A stretch of DNA of 64,000 nt from Pictodentalium vernedei (GCA_031216915.1 CM062292.1:2848457-2912456), one strand, 5' to 3'; numbered from the stretch's first letter, positions 34,167-46,353 are shown. A program made the numbers and translations. The notes: generated by a model from the letters alone, not told the origin.

Positions 34167-35856
34167 AATGAAATGGAAACATAAAATAAATTTGGGACCA
34201 GTATCACCGGCGACACTTTCAAAGTCATCAGTGACCCATTCGTTCAGTTCTTCACCATGCATGCATTCATTCTGTTTTTTTTTCTATATTTTTTAAACCC
34301 AAAATCAATACGTTGTCACAGCTAATGAATTGTGCATGGACCAGCTCATCTGGGGTCATATCGTCTGGGTTGAGGAAACGACAGATCATCTGGGGATGGA
34401 TCATCTTTGGGGCGGGATCGACCTGTTTCCAAATGTCCAAAGGTATTTTATGAATAACACAACACAGTGACACCTCGGAAAATTGCAGAGGTGTGAAAAA
34501 TCACACATGCAGTGTGGCTACCCCTCAATGTTCAGATTCCTCCCATTCAAATCTGTAGTAAAATTCCCCAACAAGTTTAATTGGCAACTCAAAACACGGG
34601 CAAGCTTTCACCCTTATCACTGGCTGCATTTGGTAGTACACGTATTTCCTTACATTTGTGTTTATTGATCCGAACTGTGTTTTATTCTTTATTTATTGAG
34701 ACTAGACACTGCAAGCATCGCTTCGATATCGTCCATGTTTTTGTGCAACCTGAGTTGCTGCCCGAAAAGAATATTGATGCGGAAACGATAACTCCTAGTA
34801 AAATTACCCGGTAATGATCATAATCGACCTCCTCTCCCCGAATGTGATTACAAGTATGCCTGTTTCCGCATCGATCTTTGTTCAGATGCAACTTCGGGTT
34901 ACTATTGTTATGCTGTCTCAGCCTGAACCCCCATTTTCCAGAGGACGAGGCAATTTAACAATTACCTTCATATTCTGTGTAACACTATCTATCAGGAAAA
35001 TTTCCCCCTTTGATTTTTTATATCACTTCTTGTCATATTTTATTCTCATTTCGGTAATTACCCATTCGTAATATTACACGGATTTAGGCAACTCATTAAC
35101 CAAGTATTCATCTTGTCATTGTTGCGAAATTAAAATCATCTGCAACGTATATCACTCAATTCCCTACCCTGTTTAAAAAAAACTATTTTATATCTTCCAC
35201 GTCTTAACATGTTGTAATTCTCAAGAAACCGTCAATTTGTTCTGCCTCGTATTTTGCTTTGGTCAGATTCAGTTACATGTATAAAATAAACGTGCTCTCA
35301 CATTTCGGCATTTATTATCACGTAACTACTGTATCCCATATCATTATTCTACAGAATTTCATCTTAGCCATGCATCAATGTTCTATAATTTTCATATGAT
35401 CGTTGATCAAAATGTTTATAACATATATTTTGATTTATTCAAGTTTGAAGCGAGAGTCATTTCAGATTTTCTCCGTGTTTACAATTACAGTTTGGAATCG
35501 GGTTTTCCAATGTAGGTGCTACAATTTCATTGGCTGGACTTTTACTATAAATACCGAGACTTCTGCTCCGCACGGGACCCACCAAAATAATTTACAGTTT
35601 GTTTTGCTTCATTTCACCTACTCTGACACGGTGCAAGGTGGAAGGGGTTGAATTAGAAGAGAATTATAACTATGACTGCGGTGAGTCGTCTGATTATGAA
35701 GTAATGTTTGTATTCAATAGGCTAGAAAGTTAGGTGGATGGGCCCTGCCTCATCAGTTATCTTAGTTTTTAACCCATTTTGCAAGAAACAACATTTGATT
35801 GAACGTCAGCCCCATAAATTGTATAACTAAAGCATAAAAATGGAACAGTATTCATT
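34167..35856. other. unique sequence, no supported gene
   Basis: AT-rich with several short open frames on both strands (34267-34473 minus; 34814-35071 and 35403-35651 plus), none with a recognisable domain. A short acidic frame near 35640-35730 (ENYNYDCGESSDYE) could be an exon fragment, but I cannot support it. Confidence 0.35.
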
Positions 35857-35860
35857 TTAA

Positions 35861-36095
35861 CCCTTAACATGAAAAGCAAACGACACTCCTCAATAAAATT
35901 CTTGAATAACTATTTTTTCATTTTTTTGTTTGTGTCAAACACATAGGTTATGAACCATCGTTGAAACGAGCTCGTTCCAAAGAGGGTCATAACCTACGTT
36001 TTTGACACAAAAATGAAAAAAATAATGAAAATTAATTGGTGATTTTTGTGAATAGCGCCAGCTAGCCGATTTTTTCCGTTACTTCGGGTAAAGGG
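35861..36095. mobile_element. foldback MITE (TTAA family), copy 4
   Basis: Flanked by TTAA at 35857-35860 and 36096-36099. Ends CCCTTAACATGAAAAGC and CTTCGGGTAAAGGG. The centre is GAAACGAGCTCGTTCCAA: one nine-base GACGAGCTC step found in other copies is missing. Confidence 0.9.
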
Positions 36096-36265
36096 TTAAT
36101 TTTACAGATTTATCTTTACATTCTCCAAAGACAAGAAATTTTAACTGTTAGAGCTTCTTCATTTTATCTAGGACATTTCTTCTCAGTTATAACCCGAAGT
36201 GGTAACAGGGCCTTTTCATAAATTTCTCCCTCACATTGTGATTCAGAAATTTAAGGGATATCACT

Positions 36266-36513
36266 GTGGGGGCACGATGACGCCGCGTACTAAGGCGTAC
36301 TGCACGTCGATGGTACGCATGCCTTCAACCAATCTAACCCTGCCTGTGCTGCAGTGCGGAGTTACGATGTTGGGGAGCTGGCAGCTGCTCGTCGTTGCTC
36401 GGTGGTTCTCTCCGGGTACTCTGGCTTCCTCCACCCGTAAAACTGTCACGGTCGTGATTAGTCATTGTGCATAAATATGTGACCTTAAACATCAATAAAT
36501 ATTAAATAATAAT
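36266..36513 (+). mobile_element. SINE family 1, 5'-truncated
   Basis: Lacks the tRNA-like head. It starts in the body at GGGGGCACGATGACGCCG and ends in GACCTTAAACATCAATAAAT. A 13-bp duplication, AAGGGATATCACT, is at 36253-36265 and 36514-36526, so truncation happened at insertion. Confidence 0.9.
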
Positions 36514-36651
36514 AAGGGATATCACTTGTCACCGCGATCCTTTGTATACCAGATATAACTAACCCTTCCGTTCAAACTTAGCAAGACAAGTTAAAGACGC
36601 CTATAGGCCTGCCCGTATTCTATCAATATAGGAGAAATCCTTTCCCACAGG

Positions 36652-36934
36652 TTACTCCTCCCTCAGTTGAGGCCTGCTGGAGAATATTTCTTCCATATTG
36701 GCGGATATCACCCTATGTAACAGTGTGTCCGAGAATACATTGCAGCTGTCCTCTATTATAGCTCTATTATCTCTTATGTAAATTTGGTCATTCTTATTAT
36801 ATTCAGGTGAGTTCTCCTCATCTCTTTCAGTTGAAGACTCACCTTTACATAGCACTGATAGAGTGTTTTCCCCATATAGGAGATATTGAAGCCCGAGGGT
36901 GGAATTTCTCCAATAATCCCATCACCCATATGGG
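36652..36934 (-). CDS. unrecognised open frame, possible exon
   Basis: A frame of about 90 codons on the minus strand, from just after a TGA near 36935 to a TAA at 36652. The peptide has a charged, gene-like composition (ESSTERDEENSPEYNKNDQ, then IIEDSCNVFSDTLLHRVISA) and no repeat character. There is no ATG near the start, so as a protein it would need an upstream exon. An AAAG/GTGAGT donor-like site occurs inside it (near 36845). I recognise no domain. It lies in about 400 bases free of identified repeats between a truncated SINE and a palindrome. Confidence 0.25.
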
Positions 36935-37227
36935 AGAAACATAACCCAAATTTAACTGGGGTTATGTTGCTCCTTTATTTGTGAAAATTTGTCTTGCCAC
37001 ATCCTGTAGTTTGTACAAGTCGAATGTCATTCTATCATTCATTTATAACGAGATATTATTTATCAACTGTGTTCAAGATAAACATAATGGCTTAAAGTAA
37101 TTTATCATTAATAAAAATAAGTTAAGTTTTCCAGTGTCTTCATTTAAAAACATGCTTTATTGGTAATTGCCACCTTGGTTACAGCTCCTGCTTCATCCAT
37201 CCACTTTCATTATCCAGTATTACCACT

Positions 37228-37241
37228 CCCCCCCCCCCCCC
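37228..37241. repeat. poly-C tract (14)
   Basis: An uninterrupted C-run in otherwise mixed sequence; one of about 19 G/C runs of 11 or more bases in this window. Confidence 0.9.
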
Positions 37242-37327
37242 TCATTCACCCCAAAGGATGAAATGTAACCATAATCCATCTATAGATTTCGTCATTCACT
37301 AGTCTTGCCCATTAGTGTCTGCTTTCC

Positions 37328-37441
37328 TACCCTTATAAAAAAGTACCATGGTAAACCATGGTAAATCACAAAATACCCTGGTAATACCATGGTATTACCA
37401 GGGTATTTTGGGATTTACCATGGTACCTTTTTATAAGGGTA
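37328..37441. mobile_element. 114-bp palindromic MITE-like element
   Basis: Almost the whole element folds on itself: TACCCTTATAAAAAAGTACC at one end, GGTACCTTTTTATAAGGGTA at the other, with CCATGGTA words and a central CCATGG between TACCCTGGTAATA and TATTACCAGGGTA. The left arm has one extra CCATGGTAAA step. Confidence 0.85.
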
Positions 37442-39060
37442 CTACCCCCAGGCCTTATTACTGCCTACCCAAGGGCATGCGATCTTAGCAACCTCGGGGT
37501 GAGATCATATTAGTACTAGAACTTGTGAAGTGGGCCATTATATATAATTGGCTGAACCAGGGGCGTCATGCTAGAGAAAAATCTGGGAGGGAGGGGGAGC
37601 GGATCGGTAACACCTTCTAAGCGGAGCGTCACCATCGTTTGGCGCGTAGCGTGCCCAAAAAAATTAGCAAAAATGCCTCCCATGTTGCCGGAAATGGCAC
37701 TTCCCAGGCCTTCACCGAAATATGTGGGGAGCCCCCCCCCCCCCACCCCACCCCCCCCCCCGCCCCCGTGCACCGTTGGCATGACGCCACTGGGCTAATC
37801 GCTCATTGTTGCACTAGTGACTACACTAGACTACGCCTTCCCATGATAGTTTAGAAGGTACCACAGGGCCTTAAATAAGCACGGGTGGTGTCGGGCTCCT
37901 GACTATAAAATTGTTTTTTTTTTTTAATTTTAATCTTATGGCGTAGCTTATGTTAAGCTGACTTTCTCGGACGCAATATTATTTTATAGCCAATACAGGC
38001 GTATAATAACAATAACTGACATGGACGATATCGAAGCGATGTTTGACGCTTCGACGGGTTCAGACTTGAAAGGGACTCGGGAGGAATCTAAATGTAGATG
38101 GGTAGCCACTACGTTCAGATCGCTGAACTACTAATGTGAAAGATTTAGGAGTGTGATTTTTTTCCAAAGCTAAGAAATAGTTGCTCACATGTTTTTAATT
38201 TATTTCCCGGTGCTAATCGTAACCCTGTTGTTTATTCAAAGCCCATGGGTAAAAGTTAAAACCCAACATGTTCAAAATAAGGATGCCGTACGGAAGCAAG
38301 CAAAAGTCAAAAGGCCTGTAGAAAATCTCAATTCGCGAATCTCTGACATGATTCGATTCGAACTAAATTTCCCGATTCCCTGGGCCCTGGATTTAACTAT
38401 TGTTGCGGCCCCGTGAAAATGAAAGCACTGAGTTGATTTGTTCTCACTGAAGCCTGTGCGTTTCACTGCTTCTGCAACACTCGACAATTCAGGTAGGTTG
38501 CAGTGCCGCGAAATTAGGCAAAATAAATTACGCATGTTTGCATAACTTCATCTGGATGTATCGAAAAATGAAAGACTCGGACGTCTCAGGTGTTAAGACT
38601 GGATTTTTACACGCAAAATTCAACATATTTCGTTTAAAAGGTAACTTACTTTAAATTTACGTTTCGAACTCTTCCAAGTTCCATAGATGATTGGCATGAA
38701 AACTGCGGTTAAGAAAAATAAATCATTATGATAAAACTGGTTCCCTCTCAAGACAAAAAGAGAAACGCGTACACTGCCAACTTATGGGATGTAATAGAAT
38801 GGAGAGATTTGATTGGTTGGTTCAGGATGGCTGTCAATTTTAGACGATCAGCGGGAGGCTTTGTCCGTTCGGTGATTGGCCGTCCAAGAACGGACGGAAA
38901 ATGTGTGTCCGAAACACTGTGGGGTGCAAGAGACCTTTTTGTTTTAAAACCTCAGAAATATCTTCTGGACTCGTTTGTGAAGGTGTACTTCCGAGTTGCA
39001 CCCCATAAGTGCTAAAAATCCCCACAAGTCTGACGCCTACTGGAAACACAACTCATAAGT
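37442..39060. other. unique sequence with C-rich tracts and unrecognised frames
   Basis: C-runs at 37732-37744 and 37751-37761. Small frames include one starting MDDIEAMFDASTGSDLKG (about 38021-38134, 37 codons) and one at 38728-39015 (95 codons, with WDVIEWRDLIGWFRMAVN). Neither shows a known domain, and the second runs into repeat-like sequence at its 3' side. I cannot call a gene. Confidence 0.3.
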
Positions 39061-39069
39061 GTACTCTCG

Positions 39070-39145
39070 TGAGGGCGGACGGACGGACGGACGGACGGAG
39101 ACAATCAATATATCCCTGCATTTTTTCAAATGCGGGGATAATTAG
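39070..39145 (+). repeat. 3' end of a HINE-like element
   Basis: A tract of GGAC repeats (39076-39098), then GGAGACAATCAA, then a terminal hairpin 39111-39140 (TATCCCTGCATTT / AAATGCGGGGATA). The upstream body of the element is not delimited. Confidence 0.65.
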
Positions 39146-40947
39146 TGTGGAATTTCTAAACGCATGTAGCTGCGATGAAGCGTAACTCAAAAATGCGTCT
39201 CGATTTTAAACGTAACATTGAAACACGTTTGGGTCTGAACAGGTAGGCCCTATATAATTTGTGGAGCTGGCCGTCAAACTGAACAATTTCAATTTTGAAA
39301 CGTCTTCAGATCAAATGTAGATTCAGGCAAGACCTATGTGAGTTTCCTTCGAAAGTTGCCTGATTGTCCTTAGTCTCAATCTTTGCTGAAAGGGGTTATT
39401 ACGCTCAGTGTGTTTGGCCGCATGTTGGGGTATGTGTGTTGGTGATATCAAACTCATCAGTATCAATCTCAAAACTTCTTCCCGTGGGACGCCCACGATA
39501 TAAAAGTCTGCATGTCCACTGATGTTGATTGTTCTCCTCCACCTGTCTCCATTGGTAAAACAGGACTTGGTAACCAACGCCGCTGGGTGCCATCTCTCAA
39601 TAAGTGGGGAACACAGGCATAAATGGTTGGCAGGGCTTGACTTTATAGTTATGTTGAGTCATGATATAGCCTTGATGCTGGCATCAATGCATAAATACAT
39701 AAATCGCAAATTGTATTTAAATCAAAGTTAGGTTCCGCTAATGGCCCGTATGAGTCTTCCATACAAGAAACCTAAAAAGGTGACTGATATATACTGTCAC
39801 AAGTTTTACTCCGTTTGTCGGGAGAGGCTGTTATAGGCCACAAATAGGTCATACATCCCTTTATTCGATGAGAAAAACTGAAACAAATATTTCCATAGCA
39901 GTCAGGTAACTTTAGGGCCGTATTTAAGAATTGGCAGACTGGGCGGACGCAAAGGGCCCCACATTTGAAGGGCCCCCACATTTGGCAAGGAATTTTGTCA
40001 TATTGTTCGAAATACCCATTTTCCTGTTGAAATGTTCCACATTTTGGAGCTCAGAGTGTTTTCAGAAACTTCCCCAGAGCCTCTAGAAATCCAAATTTAC
40101 CAGGGGTGACACCCCACCCCCTCACCCCCACAATACCCCAATTAAGCCGCTCGTTGGCCAGACCACTTCGGAATCTGGATGTTATGAGCGTAAGAAAAAA
40201 CTGAGCTTCTGCTCAAGGCTGCCCAAGCCCCCCATATTTCTGAATCTGGCCCTTGGTAACCTGACGTCTCTGGACAGGTTTTGTTTTTTTTTTTCACTGA
40301 CACTGACTCTAAAGTTAGAAACAATGTGTGAGAATGAGCAATCGAGTATCTCATCTTGGTGACAACATTTCTTCTATTAATTTCCCAGTAACAACCAATA
40401 AATTACATGTAGTAGGAAAAAAATTGGAGGTGTTAGGATTTTTCAGTAAGCGTATTTGTCGGAGGCTCTAAAGACGAATCTGGAAGTGGATCGAGGGGTC
40501 AGGATCAACCACTACACGCATACATGCACAGAAAGGCACCTGTAATATTTTATTGCCCAGGTAAAACGTTAGCTGGCAAACGACATCATTTTCTTTGAAA
40601 TGAAATGGCGTGAAAAGAAATCTTGAAGACAACATCATTTTAGGCACATCACAAAAACTGATTCATTTATTTGAGCTTCCATTAACAAGTTATCTTGAAG
40701 TACGATGTACAGCAAGATTGTCTTCCCAATTCTAAATTTTGTTGCCACTTAGTACTTTCCGACACCACCATCAACACGTTTGGCAGAGTCACAATCCACA
40801 TGTGCAGTCGAAACTCGAAGTTTACGGGACCGATCGATAACTTCGACTTATCCCGGTCTTCGAGTAATGTACTTCAGATGTATTTGAGGGAAATTTGAAG
40901 CCTTGAACACAAGAATATAGAAACTTGTAATCTGGACAAAGGAACCA
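39146..40947. other. unique sequence, no supported gene
   Basis: Mixed composition. Short frames (39323-39577 minus, 39522-39731 plus, 40142-40354 minus) lack motifs. ATG/AG patterns give no convincing exon. Confidence 0.35.
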
Positions 40948-41009
40948 CCTCCACACCTCCCAGAAAATATAGAACAGCGACGGTCTATATTTCCTGGGAG
41001 GGGTGGAGG
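40948..41009. repeat. 62-bp hairpin
   Basis: CCTCCACACCTCCCAGAAAA pairs with TTTCCTGGGAGGGGTGGAGG around AGAACAGCGACGGTCT; arms of about 26 bases with few mismatches. Confidence 0.85.
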
Positions 41010-41279
41010 AGGATTGCTAGGCCCTGATTGCTAGAACCGATAGTCAACTTCGAGTTATCTCATATATTCGAATCATCCGATTTCGAGTTATCGATTGCCG
41101 ACTGTAGTTTTTCAAGACAAACTCCCATTCCCAACCACCTCTCGCTCCTGCCAGGAGAAAAGGGATCAGCAAACAAGACACGCAAAATACCCAAACATGC
41201 AAACAAAGACAATACTGTGCAAAATATGTTATTTTACACGATAACGTGGTAAGTATTGTTTTTGTTTTTATTTCTCGGT

Positions 41280-42720
41280 ATTCCTGGGGGTGGGGTGAAA
41301 GGTGGATCATTTGTAAAAAATAAATAAATAAATAAATAAAAACGCGATTTGTTGGGGGAGGTGGGCGGATAAAAACTGCAAGACACAGGGTCCCGGGGAG
41401 AGGGGGTCCGCCGAGGCCGAAGCCTTTTTTTCAAATCTACTTTTTTTTACATTCAGTAATTAAAGACTTTTGAGCATTGTCATGCATGTCATTAGTGGTC
41501 ACTTAAGAACATGACGGTTTCATTTGCCTTGAAAGATATTTTTTTAAAGGTTGTCGTACATCTAAAATTGAAAAAAAATTGCCCCCTCCCCCCCCCCCCC
41601 CCAAAAAAAAAAGACAATATTTGTTTTATGCTCAAATTGTTTTTCTGGATAGTCCAAGGCAGAACATTGCTTTTCGGACCTAGTGTATTATTTTTACCCC
41701 CCCCCCCCCCCCCCCACCGCTCACGGGTATTCCCTTCTGTGTTGTTGTGTATGCGTGTTTGTGATATTGGCATCATGCTGCAGTCAAATTACATCATCTA
41801 ATTATTTCAGGCTTACATGCAGTCTACCTTACCACCCAACCAATCATTCGAACAAGATTATTCTTTCATGTTTCATCAGAAAAATAGAACTCAATTGTCA
41901 CCAAGGGACTTCAGTTCATGAGGACTATAGTGGGAGGTCAGCTGTAAAAAAAATACACATTCCGCCCCTGGACTACCTAAAAACAAAATTTGAGCCATTT
42001 TTGTGTGTGTGCGTGCAAAAATCCAATTTTGATGAGAAATATGAAAACAGAAGAAGTTACTTTCAAAGCAAATAAATATTTGTTTATTTATTTATTGGTG
42101 TTTAAGGTCACATACTTATGCACAATGGCTAATCATGACCGTAACAGTTTTACGGGTGGAGGAAGCCGGAGTACCCGGAGAGAACCACCGAGCAACGACG
42201 AGCAGCTGCCAGCTCCCCAACATCGCAACTCCGCACCGCAGCACAGGCAGGGTTAGATTGGTTGAAGACATGCGTACCATCGACGTGCAGTACGCCTTAG
42301 TACACGGCGCCATCGTGCCCCCAACATGGGCAATGGAGATGAAGTGTCTTGTCCAAGGACACAACGCGGTTGCCGCAGATGGGATTCGAACCGAGAACCT
42401 CTCGGCTTGCAGCCTGCACCTCTACCTACTGAACCACCGAACTCCCCTAAAGCAAATAAACCCTAAATCTCTTACCTATCATGTTCTTAAGTGACCACCA
42501 AAGATATAACAATGCTCAAAGGTCTTTTATCAGCGAAATAAATGTGGAAAAAGTGGATTTGAAAAAAATGGTTCGGCTTCGGAGGGGGAGGGGGACGCAT
42601 CGCACGGGGCCAAGTGTCTTACAAATGTTTTTCTGACCCCACCAGAGGTTATTCCAGGAACTAAATTTTTGGCCTCGTGTATTTTTTTTTTACAGCTGAC
42701 GCCCCCCCCCCCCCTACCCG
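41280..42720. repeat. long inverted repeat, arms about 240 bp, SINE in the loop
   Basis: The left arm (about 41280-41515) and the right arm (about 42465-42720) are inverted copies: CACTTAAGAACATG, TTTGAGCATTG, TTTTTTTCAAATC and CCGAAGCC match their complements on the other side. The outer parts are more diverged and hold C- and A-runs. The loop contains C-runs (41588-41602, 41697-41715), unique sequence and a family 1 SINE. Confidence 0.8.
42077..42448 (-). mobile_element. tRNA-derived SINE (family 1), full length
   Basis: Full copy with B-box complement GGGATTCGAACCGAG, A-box side ACTGAACCACC and GTTTAAGGTCACATACTTAT tail. A perfect 12-bp duplication, AAAGCAAATAAA, is at 42065-42076 and 42449-42460. 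Very similar to the copy at 9150-9523. Confidence 0.95.
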
Positions 42721-42769
42721 CCTCCTATGACGACTGGAAAAAAATTGAAGGTTCACTGAAAGAAATAAG

Positions 42770-44120
42770 TAGTAATCTTGACTTCTTGAACTAGTCAACA
42801 TTACTGTCCAGTGAACAACAATTCTTTCTAGTAAATTTAACTAATATGCCCAGTAAATTTAACCTTTTATCTGGATCATATTGACTATGCAGTCTCGTTA
42901 AATTGAGGAATTTTCAGTTTCATGTTGACTCTTATTTTTAGTAAAAATAACTACTTTCTGTCGTCAAAATGACTAGAGCCCAAGATAATTCTGACTTTGG
43001 GGTCTTGTTACTTTGATAAAGTTTCACTGTCATTCTGAGTACCATTTCCAGTAAAAATGAACAGTTTTCATAGTAAAGTTTACTATATTCTCCAGTTAAA
43101 TTTACTTTTTAATCTGATCATACTGACTATCAAGTCTAGTTGATTTAATGGAGTTTCATTGTCATTCTGACTATAATTTTCAGTAAATATAACTGGGAGT
43201 TCTAGTAAGACCGACTATTACAAAAAATCATCTACACTATGGTAAACTTTCCGCGTCATTCCGACTACCTTTTCCGGTAAATATGACTACAGTTAAAACT
43301 AGAAGTCCTGTCACGAATAGTGCGCTTATCTAGGCTTAATTGCGCGTTGGGATTGCGCGCAATTGCCATATCGAATGGCATCCAAAGTACGGCAATTTCT
43401 CTTGGTTACTCAAAGCAAACACATGCAATGTTTCTGCCAATGGACCTCCGGGTTACCCGGAGGTCCATTGGCTGAAACATTGCTTGTGCACAGGCCATAT
43501 GTACAGAATTTGATAGCTTTACTTGGGCCATAACGCGTATATTAACGGGCATATCAACGTGCTATTTGTGCGCATTTCATGACAGGACTTCTAGTTTTAA
43601 CTGTAGGTGTTCTAGTTAAAACGACTGTTACTCAAGATAATTTTGACTATGACACTTTGTCACTCTAATACTGTTTCAGCGTCATTCTGACTACCTTTTC
43701 CATTAAAAACCAACAGTCGTCCCAGTAAAGTGGACTACCTTCTCCAGTTAAATTTACTTTTTAATATGATCATGCTGACTATCAAGTCTAGTAGATTTAA
43801 TCAAGTTTTAGTGTCATTCTGACTACAATTACAGTAAATATGAATAGGGGGTATTAGTTAAATCGACCATTACATAACATAATTTTGACTATGGCACTTT
43901 GTTAATCGAATACTGTTTTAGCATCATTCTGACTACCTTTTCCAGTAAAAACGAACAGCCATTCTAGTAAAGTGGACTACCATCTCCAGTTAAATTTACT
44001 TTTTAATCTGATCATACTGACTATCAAGTCTAGATGATTTAATTGAGTTTCACTGTCATTCTGATTACAATTTCCAGTAAATATGACAAGGGTTCTAGTT
44101 AAACCAACTACAGACCTAGT
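42770..44120. repeat. tandem array of TGACTA-phased units, period about 240 bp
   Basis: GTCATTCTGACTACC-like words recur at about 43031, 43161, 43254, 43682, 43811, 43922 and 44055. They are followed alternately by TTTTCCAGTAAAAA-type and ATTTCCAGTAAATATGA-type sequence, giving a two-part unit of about 240 bp. A Tc1-like MITE is inserted at 43290-43603. Confidence 0.75.
43290..43603. mobile_element. Tc1/mariner-type MITE, copy 1
   Basis: Flanked by TA on both sides (43288-43289, 43604-43605). Terminal inverted repeats start CAGTTAAAACTAGAAGTCCT and are perfect for about 24 bases. A 35-base perfect palindrome (43437-43471, ACCTCCGGGTTACCCGGAGG at its heart) sits near the middle, extended by TGCAATGTTTC/GAAACATTGC. 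TA target and CAGT termini fit Tc1/mariner. No coding capacity. Confidence 0.92.
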
Positions 44121-44563
44121 TAATTTGATCAGGTTTCACCATGAAGATGCTCTCAATTAAAAAATAATGGACATTTTCAAAGTCGATAAAGGGCAATAAT
44201 TTTGTGAACAATTTTTTCCGCAAACTATATAGATGTTGCACATCTTCATTGTGTGTGAAATCCTATCCTAAAGTTTAAAACCTCTACAAACTGTGGAAGG
44301 AGTTGATTACACCATGAAGGTACCCTCAACTAAAAAACAATGGAAATTTTCCAAGTCGATCAAGTCAATAAAGGGCAATAATTTTGTGAAGAAATTTATG
44401 TTTTCCACAAACTTTATAGATGTTGCACATCTCCATTGTGAGTGAAAACATATCCTAAAGTTTCAAATCTCTACATTAGAAACTGTGGAAGGAGTTGATT
44501 ACTCCATGAAGGTATCCTCAATTAAAAAACACTGGACATTTTCCAAGTCGATAAAGGGCAATA
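44121..44563. repeat. tandem units of about 180-200 bp
   Basis: CACCATGAAG(A/G)T, CAATTAAAAAA, TCGATAAAGGGCAATAA, TAGATGTTGCACATCT and CTGTGGAAGGAGTTGATTAC recur two to three times. Continued after the SINE at 44796. Confidence 0.75.
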
Positions 44564-44795
44564 TTTATTTATTATTTATTAGTGTTTAAGGTCACATATT
44601 TATGCACAGTGACTAATCGTGACCACAACATGCAGATATAGTCAAGTTTAGTCAATTGATGGTTTATTCCCATGTAGCCCGTTAGAGGACTTCCACTCCA
44701 AGCAATGGTGACAGGGTCCTATTTTATCAGTAAAACACAACTTGTTTACCATAGTAAAGAGGCACTGCATCACTTCCTGGGGTCCCCATGGGAGA
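44564..44795 (-). mobile_element. SINE family 2, complete
   Basis: Flanked by a perfect 13-bp duplication, ATAAAGGGCAATA (44551-44563, 44796-44808). The low-coordinate tail (GTTTAAGGTCACATATTTAT) is nearly identical to SINE family 1, but the head is different: CCCATGGGGACCCCAGGAAG on the minus strand, with no clear Pol III boxes. Confidence 0.85.
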
Positions 44796-44808
44796 ATAAA
44801 GGGCAATA

Positions 44809-45396
44809 ACTGTGAAAACTAGGAAGTGGGGCTTACAGAATGCCCACCATCGGGAAGCAAACATTTTTAATAATTAAGAGAAACTTTCTAAGTAAATTTT
44901 GGTTGAAAAAGATGAAAAAAAAAATACCTGGAAATTGTCGAAAATTGAACTTGATTTAGACATTCCACTGTTAAGATAGCATACATAAAATAAAATATTG
45001 AGAATAGTTGTTCAATAGTTATTGGATGGAAACAGAAATTTGAGAAAATTTCTTAGTAAATTTTGGCAGAAAGATATGAAAAAATAATCGGCAATTATCC
45101 AAAATCGAACTTCACCTAGATATTCCATTATTATGATACTATGCAAAAAATAACATAATTCAAAATGTGCATTCAAAAGTACATTTTAGCAGAAAGAGTT
45201 GAAAAAAAAATTCATAAATTGACCAAAATCAAACTTGACCTAGACATTCCATAATTATGAGAGTATGCAAAAATAAAATGATTTGGAATTGGCATTCAAA
45301 AGTTATTGGACAGAAACGAAAATCGAGATGGACGGACGGACTGACTGATAAGCCAAACACAGTATACCCCTTAAACTTTGTTTAGTCGGTATAAAA
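44809..45396 (+). repeat. HINE-like family E, 3' part
   Basis: Units of about 150 bp (AAAATCGAACTTGACCTAGA, CATTCCATTATTATGA, AGTTATTGGATGGAAACAGA), then GGACGGACGGACTGACTGA and a hairpin at 45363-45393 (TATACCCCTTAAAC / GTTTAGTCGGTATA). Related units without the 3' end are at 52290-52570. Confidence 0.75.
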
Positions 45397-46353
45397 AACA
45401 TACCAAGTTGTGTGATCTTCTAACATAGTACTGCACTGAATGTAGTTTTGCATTGTGAAACATTTCAGATGGCTGGCTTGAAAGGTATGAGTGTACTGTA
45501 TGAAACAATTTCTGGATGGATGGAATGACGGATGGAGGGACACAAGGAATACCACATTTCCCCATCTGGTGGGTGGGGGTATAAAAATATATTACAGACT
45601 TTGGGTCTAAGTTCGAGCTAGGACACACTGTGATGCACAAACCGAATAGTGTACTCAGGGTTTGGGGGAGGACTATTGAGATCTAAAATAATCAAACTCA
45701 TTGGGTCGCAATAATTGGCTAAGCTGGTAAATTTCTGTGGAATTTATCTGTGGTGGCAGTGAAATGAGAGCATTTACTCGATTCGAGAAAGACCTAATCA
45801 GCTAATAGATTTGATATTGACTTCGAATAGTCTCGGACAGATATCGATTTCGAATCAAACCTCGAATATTCGTATGTCACTCCAATGGTGTGAACGGATC
45901 TGGGAATTTATCTCGTTTCCACCTTTGAATCTTCTTCCTAAAACCAATATTATGAGAAGTTGCTTAGCTAATTTCTAAGTGAAAACAACACTTCCATCAG
46001 TACTAATCTGATGCAGGTTCTTTTATGTCAACTTTATGTTCTTGTCATTCATAGTATTTTGTTAAAGTCATTGTACCTTTTTAAATTCATAGTGAACAGA
46101 CCAGAAGCATGCATGCTTGTAGTCTAAATCTCTTGGCATAAATGTGAATTGGCAACAGTACCGTTGGTATAAAGACAATCAAGAGTGGATAGCAACAAAA
46201 ACCCTTTAATGAACAATGAAGCAATTTAATTGAACAATCTTCGCATACATACAGATGTTATACAATATGAATATTAACACCTTTTTAATTTGACAATAGT
46301 ACTGTTGATGTAAAGACAATCAACAGTGAATAACAACAAAACCATTTAATGAA
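45397..46353. other. no recognised feature
   Basis: Unique sequence. The phrase AAAGACAATCAA...AACAACAAAA(C)CC...TTTAATGAACAA occurs at about 46165-46212 and 46310-46355, a short direct repeat. Confidence 0.4.

Noticed and set aside
37516-37782. Gly/Pro-rich frames on both strands
   Set aside because: They are produced by C-runs read as polyproline or polyglycine.
38728-39015. 95-codon frame as a gene
   Set aside because: No domain, no supporting splice pattern, and its end lies in the body of a GGAC-tract element.
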